6,680 bases of DNA from VFKE01 sp031400955 (GCA_031400955.1 JANNQW010000037.1:1-6680); one strand, 5' to 3'. Positions 1 to 6,651 are shown, counted from the stretch's first letter. Notes: generated by a model from the letters alone, not told the origin. Numbers and translations: made by a program.

Positions 1-126
1 GGAAGTCGGAAGTCGGAAGTCGGAAGTCGGAAGTCGGAAGTCGGAAGTCGGAAGTCGGAAGTCGGAAGTCGGAAGTCGGAAGTCGGAAGTCGGAAGTCGG
101 AAGTCGGAAGTCGGAAGTCGGAAGTC
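1..126. repeat. 18 perfect tandem copies of the heptamer GGAAGTC
   Basis: Reading from base 1, the unit GGAAGTC repeats 18 times without a mismatch and stops cleanly at 126, where AT-rich sequence begins. The array starts at the window edge, so its true length is unknown. Because 7 is not a multiple of 3, every forward frame reads the same cyclic peptide (G-S-R-K-S-E-V) and every reverse frame D-F-R-L-P-T-S, with no stop codon in any frame; an open frame here is therefore not evidence for a gene. The unit is not self-complementary, so no hairpin is expected within one strand. Perfect identity suggests recent slippage expansion. It ends 83 bases before the ACT gene start. Heptameric short tandem repeats are known from other bacteria such as heterocystous cyanobacteria; no function can be assigned here. 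Confidence 0.97.
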
Positions 127-209
127 TGTATTTCAGTTTCACATCTTTATGTTTTTGCAGATATCGAGTATTTTCTTTCCATTAATTCACTGACCTACTG
201 ATTTACCCT
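127..209 (+). promoter_or_regulatory. AT-rich leader with a weak promoter candidate for the ACT gene
   Basis: This 83-base stretch is much more AT-rich than the flanking genes, as expected of a promoter region. The best sigma70-like pair I can find is TTTATG (146-151) and TATTTT (169-174), separated by 17 bases. The match to consensus is only 3 of 6 and 4 of 6. Transcription would then start near 181 and leave a leader of about 30 bases. No Shine-Dalgarno sequence precedes the ATG at 210. The region is defined by composition and position; the exact promoter boxes are a guess. Confidence 0.3.
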
Positions 210-692
210 ATGCCTGCAGGAACTAAAAAACCACCGGAAGCGCCCGGCACTACCCGTGCGAAAACGCCAGTGCGGCAGCTCTCCGTGTTCCTGCATAACC
301 GCGTCGGTGCGCTGCTCGGCTTGGTGAAGCTGCTCAATGACCATCAAATCGAAGTGCTGGGACTCAGTGTGCAGGATTCGGTGGAACTTACTCTGGTGCG
401 GCTCGTCGTGTCTGATCCGGAAACTGCGGAATGCGTCTTCGCGGAGCAGGGGCTTTCGTGCGCCGCCCGGGTCATTGTCGTGGTCGAATTGCGCGAGGGC
501 GTGCATGATCTTGGTCACGCGCTCAGTGGATTGCTCGCCGCGGAAATCAACATCCATCACAGCTATCCGTTGCTCACCAGGCCAAGCGGCAAACCGTTGC
601 TGGCGCTTTACGTCGATGACGCAGAGGTCGGCGCGGAAGCCTTGGGGAAGATTGGCTTCAGGGTCTTGTCCCAGGGCGACCTGAGCCGATAA
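210..692 (+). CDS. Small tandem ACT-domain protein, probable amino-acid sensor
   Basis: A 160-residue protein that appears to consist of two consecutive ACT-like modules after a Lys/Pro-rich N-terminal tail (residues 1-20). Module 1 spans about 22-85 and carries the typical beta-loop-helix start L-H-N-R-V-G-A-L-L-G-L (28-38), in which the N-x-x-G-A/V-L turn normally forms part of the amino-acid binding site. Module 2 spans about 88-154 and is more diverged, lacking an obvious equivalent glycine turn. There is no catalytic domain, membrane segment or signal peptide, so a cytoplasmic regulatory role is likely. The arrangement resembles the small regulatory subunit of acetolactate synthase (IlvH), but no acetolactate synthase gene is nearby and I do not assign that function. 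I recall similar stand-alone proteins in Verrucomicrobiota. The start is the only suitable ATG and has no Shine-Dalgarno sequence. The gene is convergent with the pst operon and probably unrelated to it. Confidence 0.85.
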   Translation: MPAGTKKPPEAPGTTRAKTPVRQLSVFLHNRVGALLGLVKLLNDHQIEVLGLSVQDSVELTLVRLVVSDPETAECVFAEQGLSCAARVIVVVELREGVHDLGHALSGLLAAEINIHHSYPLLTRPSGKPLLALYVDDAEVGAEALGKIGFRVLSQGDLSR

Positions 693-741
693 GTGACGGA
701 ATCGTCTCGGCCCAGAGCAATCGCTCACAGGCTGGTCTGCG

Positions 742-1554
742 TCACCCCATGCGCCCGCTCAGATAGCGCTCCGTCTCAGGTTTCTCGGGCGCGGTGAAGA
801 GCTTCATGGTGTCATTGAACTCCATGAGCTTGCCGAGATAGAAAAAGGCTGTCCGGTCACTGACACGGACGGCTTGCTCCATGTTATGGGTCACGATCAC
901 GATCGTGTACTGGCTTTTGAGCTGCACAATAAGTTCCTCGATTTTCGCTGTGGCTATGGGATCCAGCGCTGCGCACGGTTCGTCCATCAGCACCACTTCA
1001 GGCTTCACTGAGAGCGTCCGGGCGATGCAGAGGCGCTGTTGCTGGCCACCGGACAGCCCGAGGGCACTCTCATGGAGCCGATCCTTCACTTCATCCCAAA
1101 GCGTGGCCGCCCGGAGGCTCTCCTCGACCACTTGCGCAATCCGCTTCTTGTCCTTCTCGCCTGCAACTTCGAGACCATAAGCCACGTTCTCAAAGACACT
1201 GCGCGGGAAGGGGTTGTATTTCTGGAAAACCATCCCGACCTTCCGGCGCAGCGCGATGACATCGATGTCCCGGTGGTGGATGTCCACACCTCCGAGGGTG
1301 ATTCCCCCCTTGGTGATGGCCGCATTTTCGATCAGGTCGTTGATCCGGTTGATGCAGCGCAGGAGCGTGGACTTGCCGCAGCCGCTGGGACCGATGAACG
1401 CCGTGATCTCGCGTGCCGCGATGTCCATGGTGATGTCGAACAGGACTTGGCGGGTGCCGTAGGCAAAGTCCACGCCATCGATCTTCACCGTCAGGGGGGC
1501 GGAAGTCCTGGCGCCATTGACGGCGGCGGCGGGTTTTTCCAGTGTGGCAGGCAT
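742..1554 (-). CDS. pstB: Phosphate ABC transporter ATPase PstB (second, promoter-distal copy)
   Basis: This 270-residue cytoplasmic ATPase powers phosphate import through PstC/PstA. All ABC motifs are intact: Walker A GPSGCGKST (55-63), Q-loop glutamine 111 in VFQKYNPFP, signature LSGGQQQR (167-174), Walker B VVLMDE (187-192) with catalytic Glu192, D-loop around 197-199, and H-loop His223 in THNM. The PstB-type DEPC-x-ALDP sequence and the C-terminal regulatory segment are present. Against the copy encoded upstream, a hand alignment without gaps gives about 144 identities in 248 positions (58%). The copies differ mainly in the N-terminal tail (22 versus 33 residues), the helical linker around 133-150 and the C-terminus. 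The start lies 30 bases after the upstream pstB stop, behind a pyrimidine-rich run on the coding strand with no Shine-Dalgarno. It is the last gene of the operon; phoU does not follow. A specialised partner or a variant for other conditions is possible. Confidence 0.93.
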   Translation of the reverse strand: MPATLEKPAAAVNGARTSAPLTVKIDGVDFAYGTRQVLFDITMDIAAREITAFIGPSGCGKSTLLRCINRINDLIENAAITKGGITLGGVDIHHRDIDVIALRRKVGMVFQKYNPFPRSVFENVAYGLEVAGEKDKKRIAQVVEESLRAATLWDEVKDRLHESALGLSGGQQQRLCIARTLSVKPEVVLMDEPCAALDPIATAKIEELIVQLKSQYTIVIVTHNMEQAVRVSDRTAFFYLGKLMEFNDTMKLFTAPEKPETERYLSGRMG

Positions 1555-1584
1555 GGGGCGGGGAAGGGGTTCAGATGCGCGACA

Positions 1585-2430
1585 TCAGCTGAAAATGCCG
1601 CGGATGTATTCCTCGGTTTTCTTCTGCTGGGGCGCACCGAAGATGGTTGAGGTTTCGGCAAACTCGATGAGCTGGCCCATGAACATGAAGGCGGTGAGTT
1701 CGGCCACGCGCCGGGCCTGCTGCATGTTGTGGGTCACGATCACCACGGTGAACTCCTGGGTGAGCTGCGTGATGAGTTCTTCAACTTTGAGCGTGGCGAT
1801 GGGATCGAGCGCACTGCAGGGCTCATCCATGAGCAGAACGTCCGGCTTCACGGCAACGGCGCGGGCGATACAGAGACGCTGCATCTGCCCGCCTGAAAGG
1901 CCGAAGGCATTTGCCTTGAGGCGATCCTTGGTCTCATCCCACAGTGCCGCCACCTTGAGGGCGTGCTCGCAGGCATCATCCAGCTCGGACTTTTTCTTCA
2001 CGCCGGCGATGCGCAGCGCATAGACGACGTTCTCGTAGATGCTTTTGGGGAAGGGGTTGTATTTCTGGAAGACCATGCCGACCTGACGACGCAACTGCGT
2101 GGTGTCCACGTCGTCATCGTAGATGTTCTTCCCCTTGATGACCACCTGGCCCTTGCTGATGTGGGCGCCGACGATGCGGTCATTGATGCGGTTGAAGCAG
2201 CGCAGCAGGGTGGACTTGCCGCAGCCGCTGGGACCGATGAGGGCCGTGACCTTGCGCGCCGGGATCTCCAGGGTTACATCGAAGAGCGCCTGTTTTGCCC
2301 CGTAGTGGAAATCCATGCCGCGCACGGAGATAACGCCCTCCGCCGCAGGCGTGGCGGGAGTCGTGACAGGCGCGTCGTGTCGGTCAGGCTTGCTCACAGG
2401 TTTCTTGGGGGCTGGAGGTGCGGCTACCAT
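1585..2430 (-). CDS. pstB: Phosphate ABC transporter ATPase PstB (first copy)
   Basis: A 281-residue ABC ATPase of the phosphate importer, acting at the cytoplasmic face of PstC/PstA. Visible motifs are Walker A GPSGCGKST (66-74), Q-loop Gln122 in VFQKYNPFP, signature LSGGQMQR (178-185), Walker B VLLMDE (198-203) followed by PCSALDP, and H-loop His234. DEPCSALDP and KYNPFP are typical of PstB. The first 33 residues are a low-complexity Pro/Ala/Thr/Lys tail not found in the E. coli protein (257 residues) and probably disordered. The start ATG lies inside the end of pstA: ATGGTAG contains both the pstB start and the pstA TAG, a 7-base overlap that points to translational coupling and explains the missing ribosome binding site. 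This copy keeps the more canonical sequence and is likely the main PstB. Confidence 0.95.
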   Translation of the reverse strand: MVAAPPAPKKPVSKPDRHDAPVTTPATPAAEGVISVRGMDFHYGAKQALFDVTLEIPARKVTALIGPSGCGKSTLLRCFNRINDRIVGAHISKGQVVIKGKNIYDDDVDTTQLRRQVGMVFQKYNPFPKSIYENVVYALRIAGVKKKSELDDACEHALKVAALWDETKDRLKANAFGLSGGQMQRLCIARAVAVKPDVLLMDEPCSALDPIATLKVEELITQLTQEFTVVIVTHNMQQARRVAELTAFMFMGQLIEFAETSTIFGAPQQKKTEEYIRGIFS

Positions 2431-3716
2431 TTGTATTTGGCGCGGAGTTTGCGGCGGAGCAAGACGCTGGTGATGGCAAACATCAGCACCAGCACTAGGA
2501 AGACGAACACGGAACCATACTGGGCGCGCTCAGAGTATTCGCTCTGCGGGATGCGTGCCGCAATGGTGTAGATGTGATAGGGCAGCGCCTGGACGGACTG
2601 GGTGAAGACACCGAAGAAACCGGAATCCCCTTCCCACGGAAGCTTGTCCTTGAAGGCGAGTGCCGCTGTGAACATGATCGGCGCCGTCTCGCCTGCAGCC
2701 CGGGCGATGCCGAGGATACTCGATGTCAGGATGCCCGGCATGGCGAAGGGCAGCACGGTGCGCCAGATCGTCTGCCAGCGCGTGGCGCCGAGGGCGAGGG
2801 AGGTTTCACGGAAGCCCTGGGGCACTGCCCGCAGGCATTCTTCACTCGCCGTGATGATCACGGGGAGAATGACGAAGGCCAGCGTGAACGCGCCGCTGAG
2901 CACACAGGTGTCCCAACCCTGAAAACTGATGGATTCAAAAAGAAACAATTTCGGCAGCCAGTCCAGCCAGTCAGGACACGCACTCAGCCAGGCAAGCTCG
3001 GTGCCATCGGAAACCAGTCGGCCTAGGAACGGCAATGAGAAAAGCGCCCGGTCATGCGGAGTGTCCGTGAGCACCGGCGCGCTGAGCACGAAGATGCCCA
3101 GACCGAAGAGGCCGAACACTACCGAAGGCACACCCGCCAGATTCAGGATCGCCAGCCGCACGCCTTCGATGAATTTCCCATGACTGGCATACTCGCTGAG
3201 GTAGATCGCGGAGGCGATGCCGAGGAACAAGGCCACCACCATGCAGACAATCACAAGCAGCGCCGTGCCCACGATGGGACCGAGGATGCCGCCGCCGGAG
3301 TAGGAGATGGTCTTCTCCGAGCGCATGTTATCGCCGAGCTCCTTCTTGATGACATCCGAGCCTTGAGGGCTTGTCTCTTGGATGTTGCCCTGCTTGTCCT
3401 CGATGACATGGAGGGTTTCCGGAAGTTTCGTCAGGAAGTTCGTGTTGATGAACGGTTTGTTGGAATCAATCACAACATATGGAATTGGAATCTTGGCCAA
3501 GACCCAGGTCACCTTTGGCTGAATGGCTGGTGCCACAACGGGCAGCCCCTTCCAGATGATGTGGGCGAAGATCAACCCCACGGCGAGCAGGACGGAGTAA
3601 GTGCCGACGCGGAGCATCTGACGGATCAGGAACTCATAGGTCTGGCGGTTCGTCCTCGGTTTCGCGAACGGGTGCGGGCTGACGCCGCCAGGGGAGGGAT
3701 CAACAGGCGCGTGCAT
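2424..3716 (-). CDS. pstA: Phosphate ABC transporter permease PstA, enlarged
   Basis: One of the two channel subunits of the phosphate importer, in the inner membrane. At 430 residues it is much longer than E. coli PstA (296). Predicted membrane segments are at about 36-56, 145-172, 188-212, 274-292, 325-351 and 400-421. The cytoplasmic coupling loop that docks on PstB is clear at about 293-323, with the EAA-like stretch E-T-S-L-A-L-G-A-T (304-312) and the IARAAGETAP sequence (337-346) typical of PstA. Extra length sits in two places predicted to be outside: the loop between segments 1 and 2 (about 57-144) and the loop between segments 3 and 4 (about 213-272, rich in Trp and Leu). The N-terminal 25 residues are polar. 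The ATG lies three bases after the pstC stop and the gene overlaps pstB by 7 bases, so pstC-pstA-pstB are tightly coupled. Confidence 0.94.
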   Translation of the reverse strand: MHAPVDPSPGGVSPHPFAKPRTNRQTYEFLIRQMLRVGTYSVLLAVGLIFAHIIWKGLPVVAPAIQPKVTWVLAKIPIPYVVIDSNKPFINTNFLTKLPETLHVIEDKQGNIQETSPQGSDVIKKELGDNMRSEKTISYSGGGILGPIVGTALLVIVCMVVALFLGIASAIYLSEYASHGKFIEGVRLAILNLAGVPSVVFGLFGLGIFVLSAPVLTDTPHDRALFSLPFLGRLVSDGTELAWLSACPDWLDWLPKLFLFESISFQGWDTCVLSGAFTLAFVILPVIITASEECLRAVPQGFRETSLALGATRWQTIWRTVLPFAMPGILTSSILGIARAAGETAPIMFTAALAFKDKLPWEGDSGFFGVFTQSVQALPYHIYTIAARIPQSEYSERAQYGSVFVFLVLVLMFAITSVLLRRKLRAKYKW

Positions 3717-3719
3717 GGT

Positions 3720-5747
3720 TTAAATCTTCGGAAGCTGGAATTTTCTCACCACCAAGCGCGACGCCCAGTTGATGAACAGGGAGATGGCGAACAAGACAAT
3801 GCCGACCATGAACAGGGCCTGCCAGTGCGGACTGCCGCGGGAGACTTCACCGAGTTCCTGTGCGATGATGCCGGTGAGGGTGTGGGCGGGTTGGAAGACG
3901 GTTCCAATGCCATCCGAAAAATCAGGGATGGCAATGCGATTGCCGGCGACGAGAAGGACCACCATGGTTTCGCCGATGATGCGTCCGAGACCGAGCAACG
4001 TGGCCGCCAGAATACCGGAGGTCGCGGCGGGCACGATGACTCTGAACACGGTCTGAATCTTGGTGGCACCCAGCGCCTCACTGGCCTCGCTGAAGGCACG
4101 CGGAACGTTGTTGATAGCATCCTCGGCGAGAGAAAACATGGTCGGAATAGCCATCAGAGCGAGCAGGCAGCCGGCGTTGAACATGTTCAAGCGCTCTGAC
4201 ACCGGGAAGCCGGGAATCCACTGAAGCCACGCCACCTCACTGGAGGACTTGATGAGATCCCCCACCACCGAGATGCCGATGAAGCCGAGGACGACCGAGG
4301 GGATGGCCTGGATGAACTCGATGAGCGGCTTGATGACCTCCTGTTCCCGCAGCGTCGCGAACTGGTTGACGTAAATGGCGGCCGCGATGCTGAAGGGCAG
4401 GGCGATGACCAGCGCGGTGAGGGAAATTAAGAGGGAACCGGTGAGCAGCGGCACCATGCCGTAGAAATCCTGCCAGGAGCTGTTCGTGATCCAGTCACCG
4501 CCGAAGAGGAAAGCCGTGAGCGACTGCATCAGGGGAATGGGCTTGTCCCATTTCCAGTCCTTCATGTTGGGCAGAGAGTCCTCCACGGTCTTGATGTGTT
4601 CGGGCAGATCCTTCCGGGCTTTCGCCAGCAGTGCGCGGGCCTCGGCTGTCTGCGGCTTCGACGGCATGCTCGCCATCACTTTCTTCACTGTGGCCAGGTA
4701 GGACGGGATGAGCTTTTCGTAGTCTGCAAGCTTCGCAAGGAGGGGCTCAATCCGTCCCTTGAAGTCGATGGCAGTTGTGTCGGTCTGGGCGGCATCCTTC
4801 TTAAAGGCAGCCCTCTCCTCCGGTGTCTTGGCGATCACAGCAGCGGCAAGGAGTTGGGACACGGCATCTTCCGACATGTGCTGCTGGACGGCCAGTTCCT
4901 TGGTGGCCAGCGCGAGTTCTTTCATGGCATCGTGGACCTCGATGATGGGATCCGGCGCGACTTCAAACTCATCCACGGCGGTGACGAGTCCCGCAAACTT
5001 CTCGCGTGCGAGACCGTCCTGTTTGGCTGACTCGGTGATCAGTTCCTGGATGAAAGGAGGAAAGTCCTCCCGATCCGGCTGCAGGCCGCGCAAGTCTTCC
5101 AGGAGCTTCTGTTTCTCAGCTTCCGTGAAAAGTTTAGGCAGCACCTCTGCCGCTGCCGTTGCCTCTGCCGCCACCGCTCTTGTCGTGGCTTCGTGGACGG
5201 CCTTGCGCAGTTCAACTATTTTCTCCGGTGGCGTGGCTGGCTCGGCTTTGCCCAATGCCTCCACCAATGCTTCACGCTGGAGGGCGGCGCGTTCCTCGAC
5301 GTGTGTTTTAGCCAGAATGGCGGCATCCCTGCGGTCGCGAGAAATCTTGGAGACGGTGTTGAGCTCGGCGCCCACGGCGCGCTTCAGCCTGCTGAATATG
5401 GTCTCATGCTCAGTGAGGGGTTTCTTGACATGGTCGCAGTATTCAAGACCTGCCTTGCGATAGACACCGAGCTCCCAGCGGTAAGTATCGAGGAACCCGC
5501 CCTTGAGCGTTGGCACGGGCAGGAAGCCAAATTGCTTCTTCAAGCGGAACGGCCCCTCGGTCACCAAAGACCACATGATCAGGAACAAGGTGACGATCGT
5601 CGCCGCAGCGCTCAAGCTAAAGAACGCCCGGATGACCTGCTGGCGATCAATGCGCAGCCCCATAAACCGCGGCGGCTTGATGAGATCGCTCGCGCCTGGG
5701 TCGCTGCTGGCTTTGGGCTCGTGGGACATGCTTCGGCGCGGCCTCAT
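3720..5747 (-). CDS. pstC: Phosphate ABC transporter permease PstC with a large helical insert
   Basis: The partner channel subunit of PstA. At 675 residues it is about twice the size of E. coli PstC (319). Membrane segment 1 is at about 39-62; the others are at about 432-460, 474-496, 522-540, 576-601 and 643-663. The coupling loop for PstB is at about 543-573 (S-E-A-L-G-A-T at 556-562), followed by GRIIGETM (588-595). Residues about 66-428 form one soluble insert between segments 1 and 2, rich in Ala, Glu, Lys, Leu and Arg and strongly helical in character, with coiled-coil-like stretches (about 145-220 and 330-395). Normal topology places it in the periplasm. Long PstC forms are known in some other bacteria, but I cannot assign this insert to a domain. 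Two starts are possible: ATG at 5747 or ATG at 5729 (residue 7); neither has a Shine-Dalgarno, and the second lies farther from the terminator hairpin. Confidence 0.93.
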   Translation of the reverse strand: MRPRRSMSHEPKASSDPGASDLIKPPRFMGLRIDRQQVIRAFFSLSAAATIVTLFLIMWSLVTEGPFRLKKQFGFLPVPTLKGGFLDTYRWELGVYRKAGLEYCDHVKKPLTEHETIFSRLKRAVGAELNTVSKISRDRRDAAILAKTHVEERAALQREALVEALGKAEPATPPEKIVELRKAVHEATTRAVAAEATAAAEVLPKLFTEAEKQKLLEDLRGLQPDREDFPPFIQELITESAKQDGLAREKFAGLVTAVDEFEVAPDPIIEVHDAMKELALATKELAVQQHMSEDAVSQLLAAAVIAKTPEERAAFKKDAAQTDTTAIDFKGRIEPLLAKLADYEKLIPSYLATVKKVMASMPSKPQTAEARALLAKARKDLPEHIKTVEDSLPNMKDWKWDKPIPLMQSLTAFLFGGDWITNSSWQDFYGMVPLLTGSLLISLTALVIALPFSIAAAIYVNQFATLREQEVIKPLIEFIQAIPSVVLGFIGISVVGDLIKSSSEVAWLQWIPGFPVSERLNMFNAGCLLALMAIPTMFSLAEDAINNVPRAFSEASEALGATKIQTVFRVIVPAATSGILAATLLGLGRIIGETMVVLLVAGNRIAIPDFSDGIGTVFQPAHTLTGIIAQELGEVSRGSPHWQALFMVGIVLFAISLFINWASRLVVRKFQLPKI

Positions 5748-5758
5748 TCAAGGTCGGT

Positions 5759-5803
5759 AAAAAAAACCGGCGGTGACGTGTTGTCCATCGTCCCCGCCGG
5801 TTT
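5759..5803 (-). terminator. Intrinsic terminator or attenuator between pstS and pstC
   Basis: Read in the direction of the operon, a perfect 10-bp stem AAACCGGCGG (5803-5794) pairs with CCGCCGGTTT (5773-5764). After one mismatch the stem continues for 4 bp (GACG 5792-5789 with CGTC 5778-5775) and closes a 10-base loop (5788-5779). The right arm runs directly into eight consecutive Ts (5766-5759). GC-rich stem plus T-tract is the standard form of a Rho-independent terminator. On the plus strand only three Ts follow the stem, so it acts in one direction. It sits 32 bases after the pstS stop codon and 11 bases before the first possible pstC start. Partial termination would make PstS far more abundant than the membrane subunits and would stabilise the 3' end of pstS mRNA. 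Confidence 0.9.
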
Positions 5804-5823
5804 GCAAATCAAATTCTCCAGAG

Positions 5824-5840
5824 AGTAACGAGAGGTTACT
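5824..5840 (-). other. Small inverted repeat over the pstS stop codon
   Basis: AGTAAC (5840-5835 on the coding strand) and GTTACT (5829-5824) are perfect 6-base inverted repeats around a 5-base loop. The left arm contains the pstS TAA. The stem is short and AT-rich, so it may be chance, or it may help protect the 3' end of the pstS message together with the larger hairpin downstream. Confidence 0.3.
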
Positions 5841-6651
5841 TGACCTTGGACATTGGCACGAAGTGAACCACTTCCACGACCTTGTCACCGGCGGGGCTGA
5901 GGCAGAAATCAAGGAACTCCTTCACCTTGTCCTTGGGCTCGCCGTTTGTGTAAAGGTAGCAGGGGCGGGAATAGGGGTAGGACTTCACGTTGGCATAAAT
6001 GGGCTCCTTGCCGTCAGCGGTGACGACTTTGATGCCCTTGGCGTTGATGTAGGCGAGGCCCACATAACCGATGCCGTTCTTGTTGCTTCCGGTTTCCTGG
6101 GCGATCTGCTCATTGCCCGCCATCTTCTGGCTGTTGCTGCCGTAATCTTTGCCGCCCATGGCCAGCGTCTGCCAGTCTTTGTAGGTGCCGGAGGAGGTGT
6201 TGCGGGTGTAAACGGAGATCGGGCCGGGAGTGCCGCCGACCTCGCTCCAATCCTTGATGGCGCCGGTGAAGATGCCGGAGACCTGCTTCTTGGTCAGGTT
6301 CTGGACGGGATTGCTCTTGTTCACAATGACAGCCATCATGTCCCAGCACACGTTGTACTCCTTGAGGAAGACGCCCTTGGTCTTGCAGAAGGTGCGCTCG
6401 TCGTCCTTGACCTTGCGGGAGGACATGCCGATTTCGGCGGTGCCGGCGGCAAGATTGGTGAAAGCGGTTGAGGAGCCTTCAGCAGCGATGTCGAAGCTGA
6501 CGCCGCCGCCCTGCTTCTTGAAGCCTTCCGCCCACTGGGGGACGAGTTTGGCTCCGAGCGTGTCGGATCCGCGGATGCGCAGTGTGCTTTGCGCGCTGAG
6601 GCTGGCGGTGAACGCCACGGCCAGGAGTGAAGTAACGATGGTGGATTTCAT
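5836..6651 (-). CDS. pstS: Periplasmic phosphate-binding protein PstS
   Basis: The extracytoplasmic receptor that captures inorganic phosphate and hands it to PstC/PstA. It has 271 residues, somewhat shorter than E. coli PstS (346 as precursor) and close to the compact PstS class. Residues 1-20 form a Sec signal peptide: K2, a hydrophobic core from about 4 to 17, and a cleavage site after S-L-S-A. There is no cysteine at that site, so it is not a lipoprotein. Expected ligand contacts are visible: G-S-D-T (28-31), E-G-S-S-T-A (58-63), S-S-R-K (77-80) and R-N-T-S-S-G-T (150-156). The mature protein has four cysteines (89, 102, 231, 250), which could form disulfides. It is the first gene of the operon and is followed by a strong terminator. 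The ATG at 6651 has no Shine-Dalgarno; the upstream bases are A/C-rich. Confidence 0.96.
   Translation of the reverse strand: MKSTIVTSLLAVAFTASLSAQSTLRIRGSDTLGAKLVPQWAEGFKKQGGGVSFDIAAEGSSTAFTNLAAGTAEIGMSSRKVKDDERTFCKTKGVFLKEYNVCWDMMAVIVNKSNPVQNLTKKQVSGIFTGAIKDWSEVGGTPGPISVYTRNTSSGTYKDWQTLAMGGKDYGSNSQKMAGNEQIAQETGSNKNGIGYVGLAYINAKGIKVVTADGKEPIYANVKSYPYSRPCYLYTNGEPKDKVKEFLDFCLSPAGDKVVEVVHFVPMSKVK

Noticed and set aside
195..728. Minus-strand open frame (177 codons) opposite the ACT gene
   Set aside because: The plus strand encodes a recognisable ACT-domain protein over the same bases. The reverse translation shows no family features.
693..745. Possible terminator between the ACT gene and the distal pstB
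   Set aside because: The stems found are only 4-6 bp, with a large loop or no T-tract; not enough to call a terminator.
1501..1507. A single GGAAGTC inside the start of the distal pstB
   Set aside because: One isolated 7-base match is expected by chance in a window of this size and lies in ordinary coding sequence.
3054..4199. Long plus-strand open frame (381 codons) opposite pstA and pstC
   Set aside because: It lies antisense to two unmistakable permease genes, has a low-complexity His/Asp/Gly/Arg-rich translation and crosses the gene boundary. It is a GC-rich codon shadow.
5433..5447. Cys-Asp-His in the PstC insert as a metal or heme site
   Set aside because: A single C-D-H (104-106) without a second cysteine is not a heme c motif (CxxCH), and no other metal ligands cluster nearby.
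5773..6471. Plus-strand open frame (232 codons) opposite pstS
   Set aside because: Antisense to the clear pstS gene and runs through the terminator hairpin; the Gly/Val/Ala-rich translation is what reverse-strand coding DNA of this composition gives.
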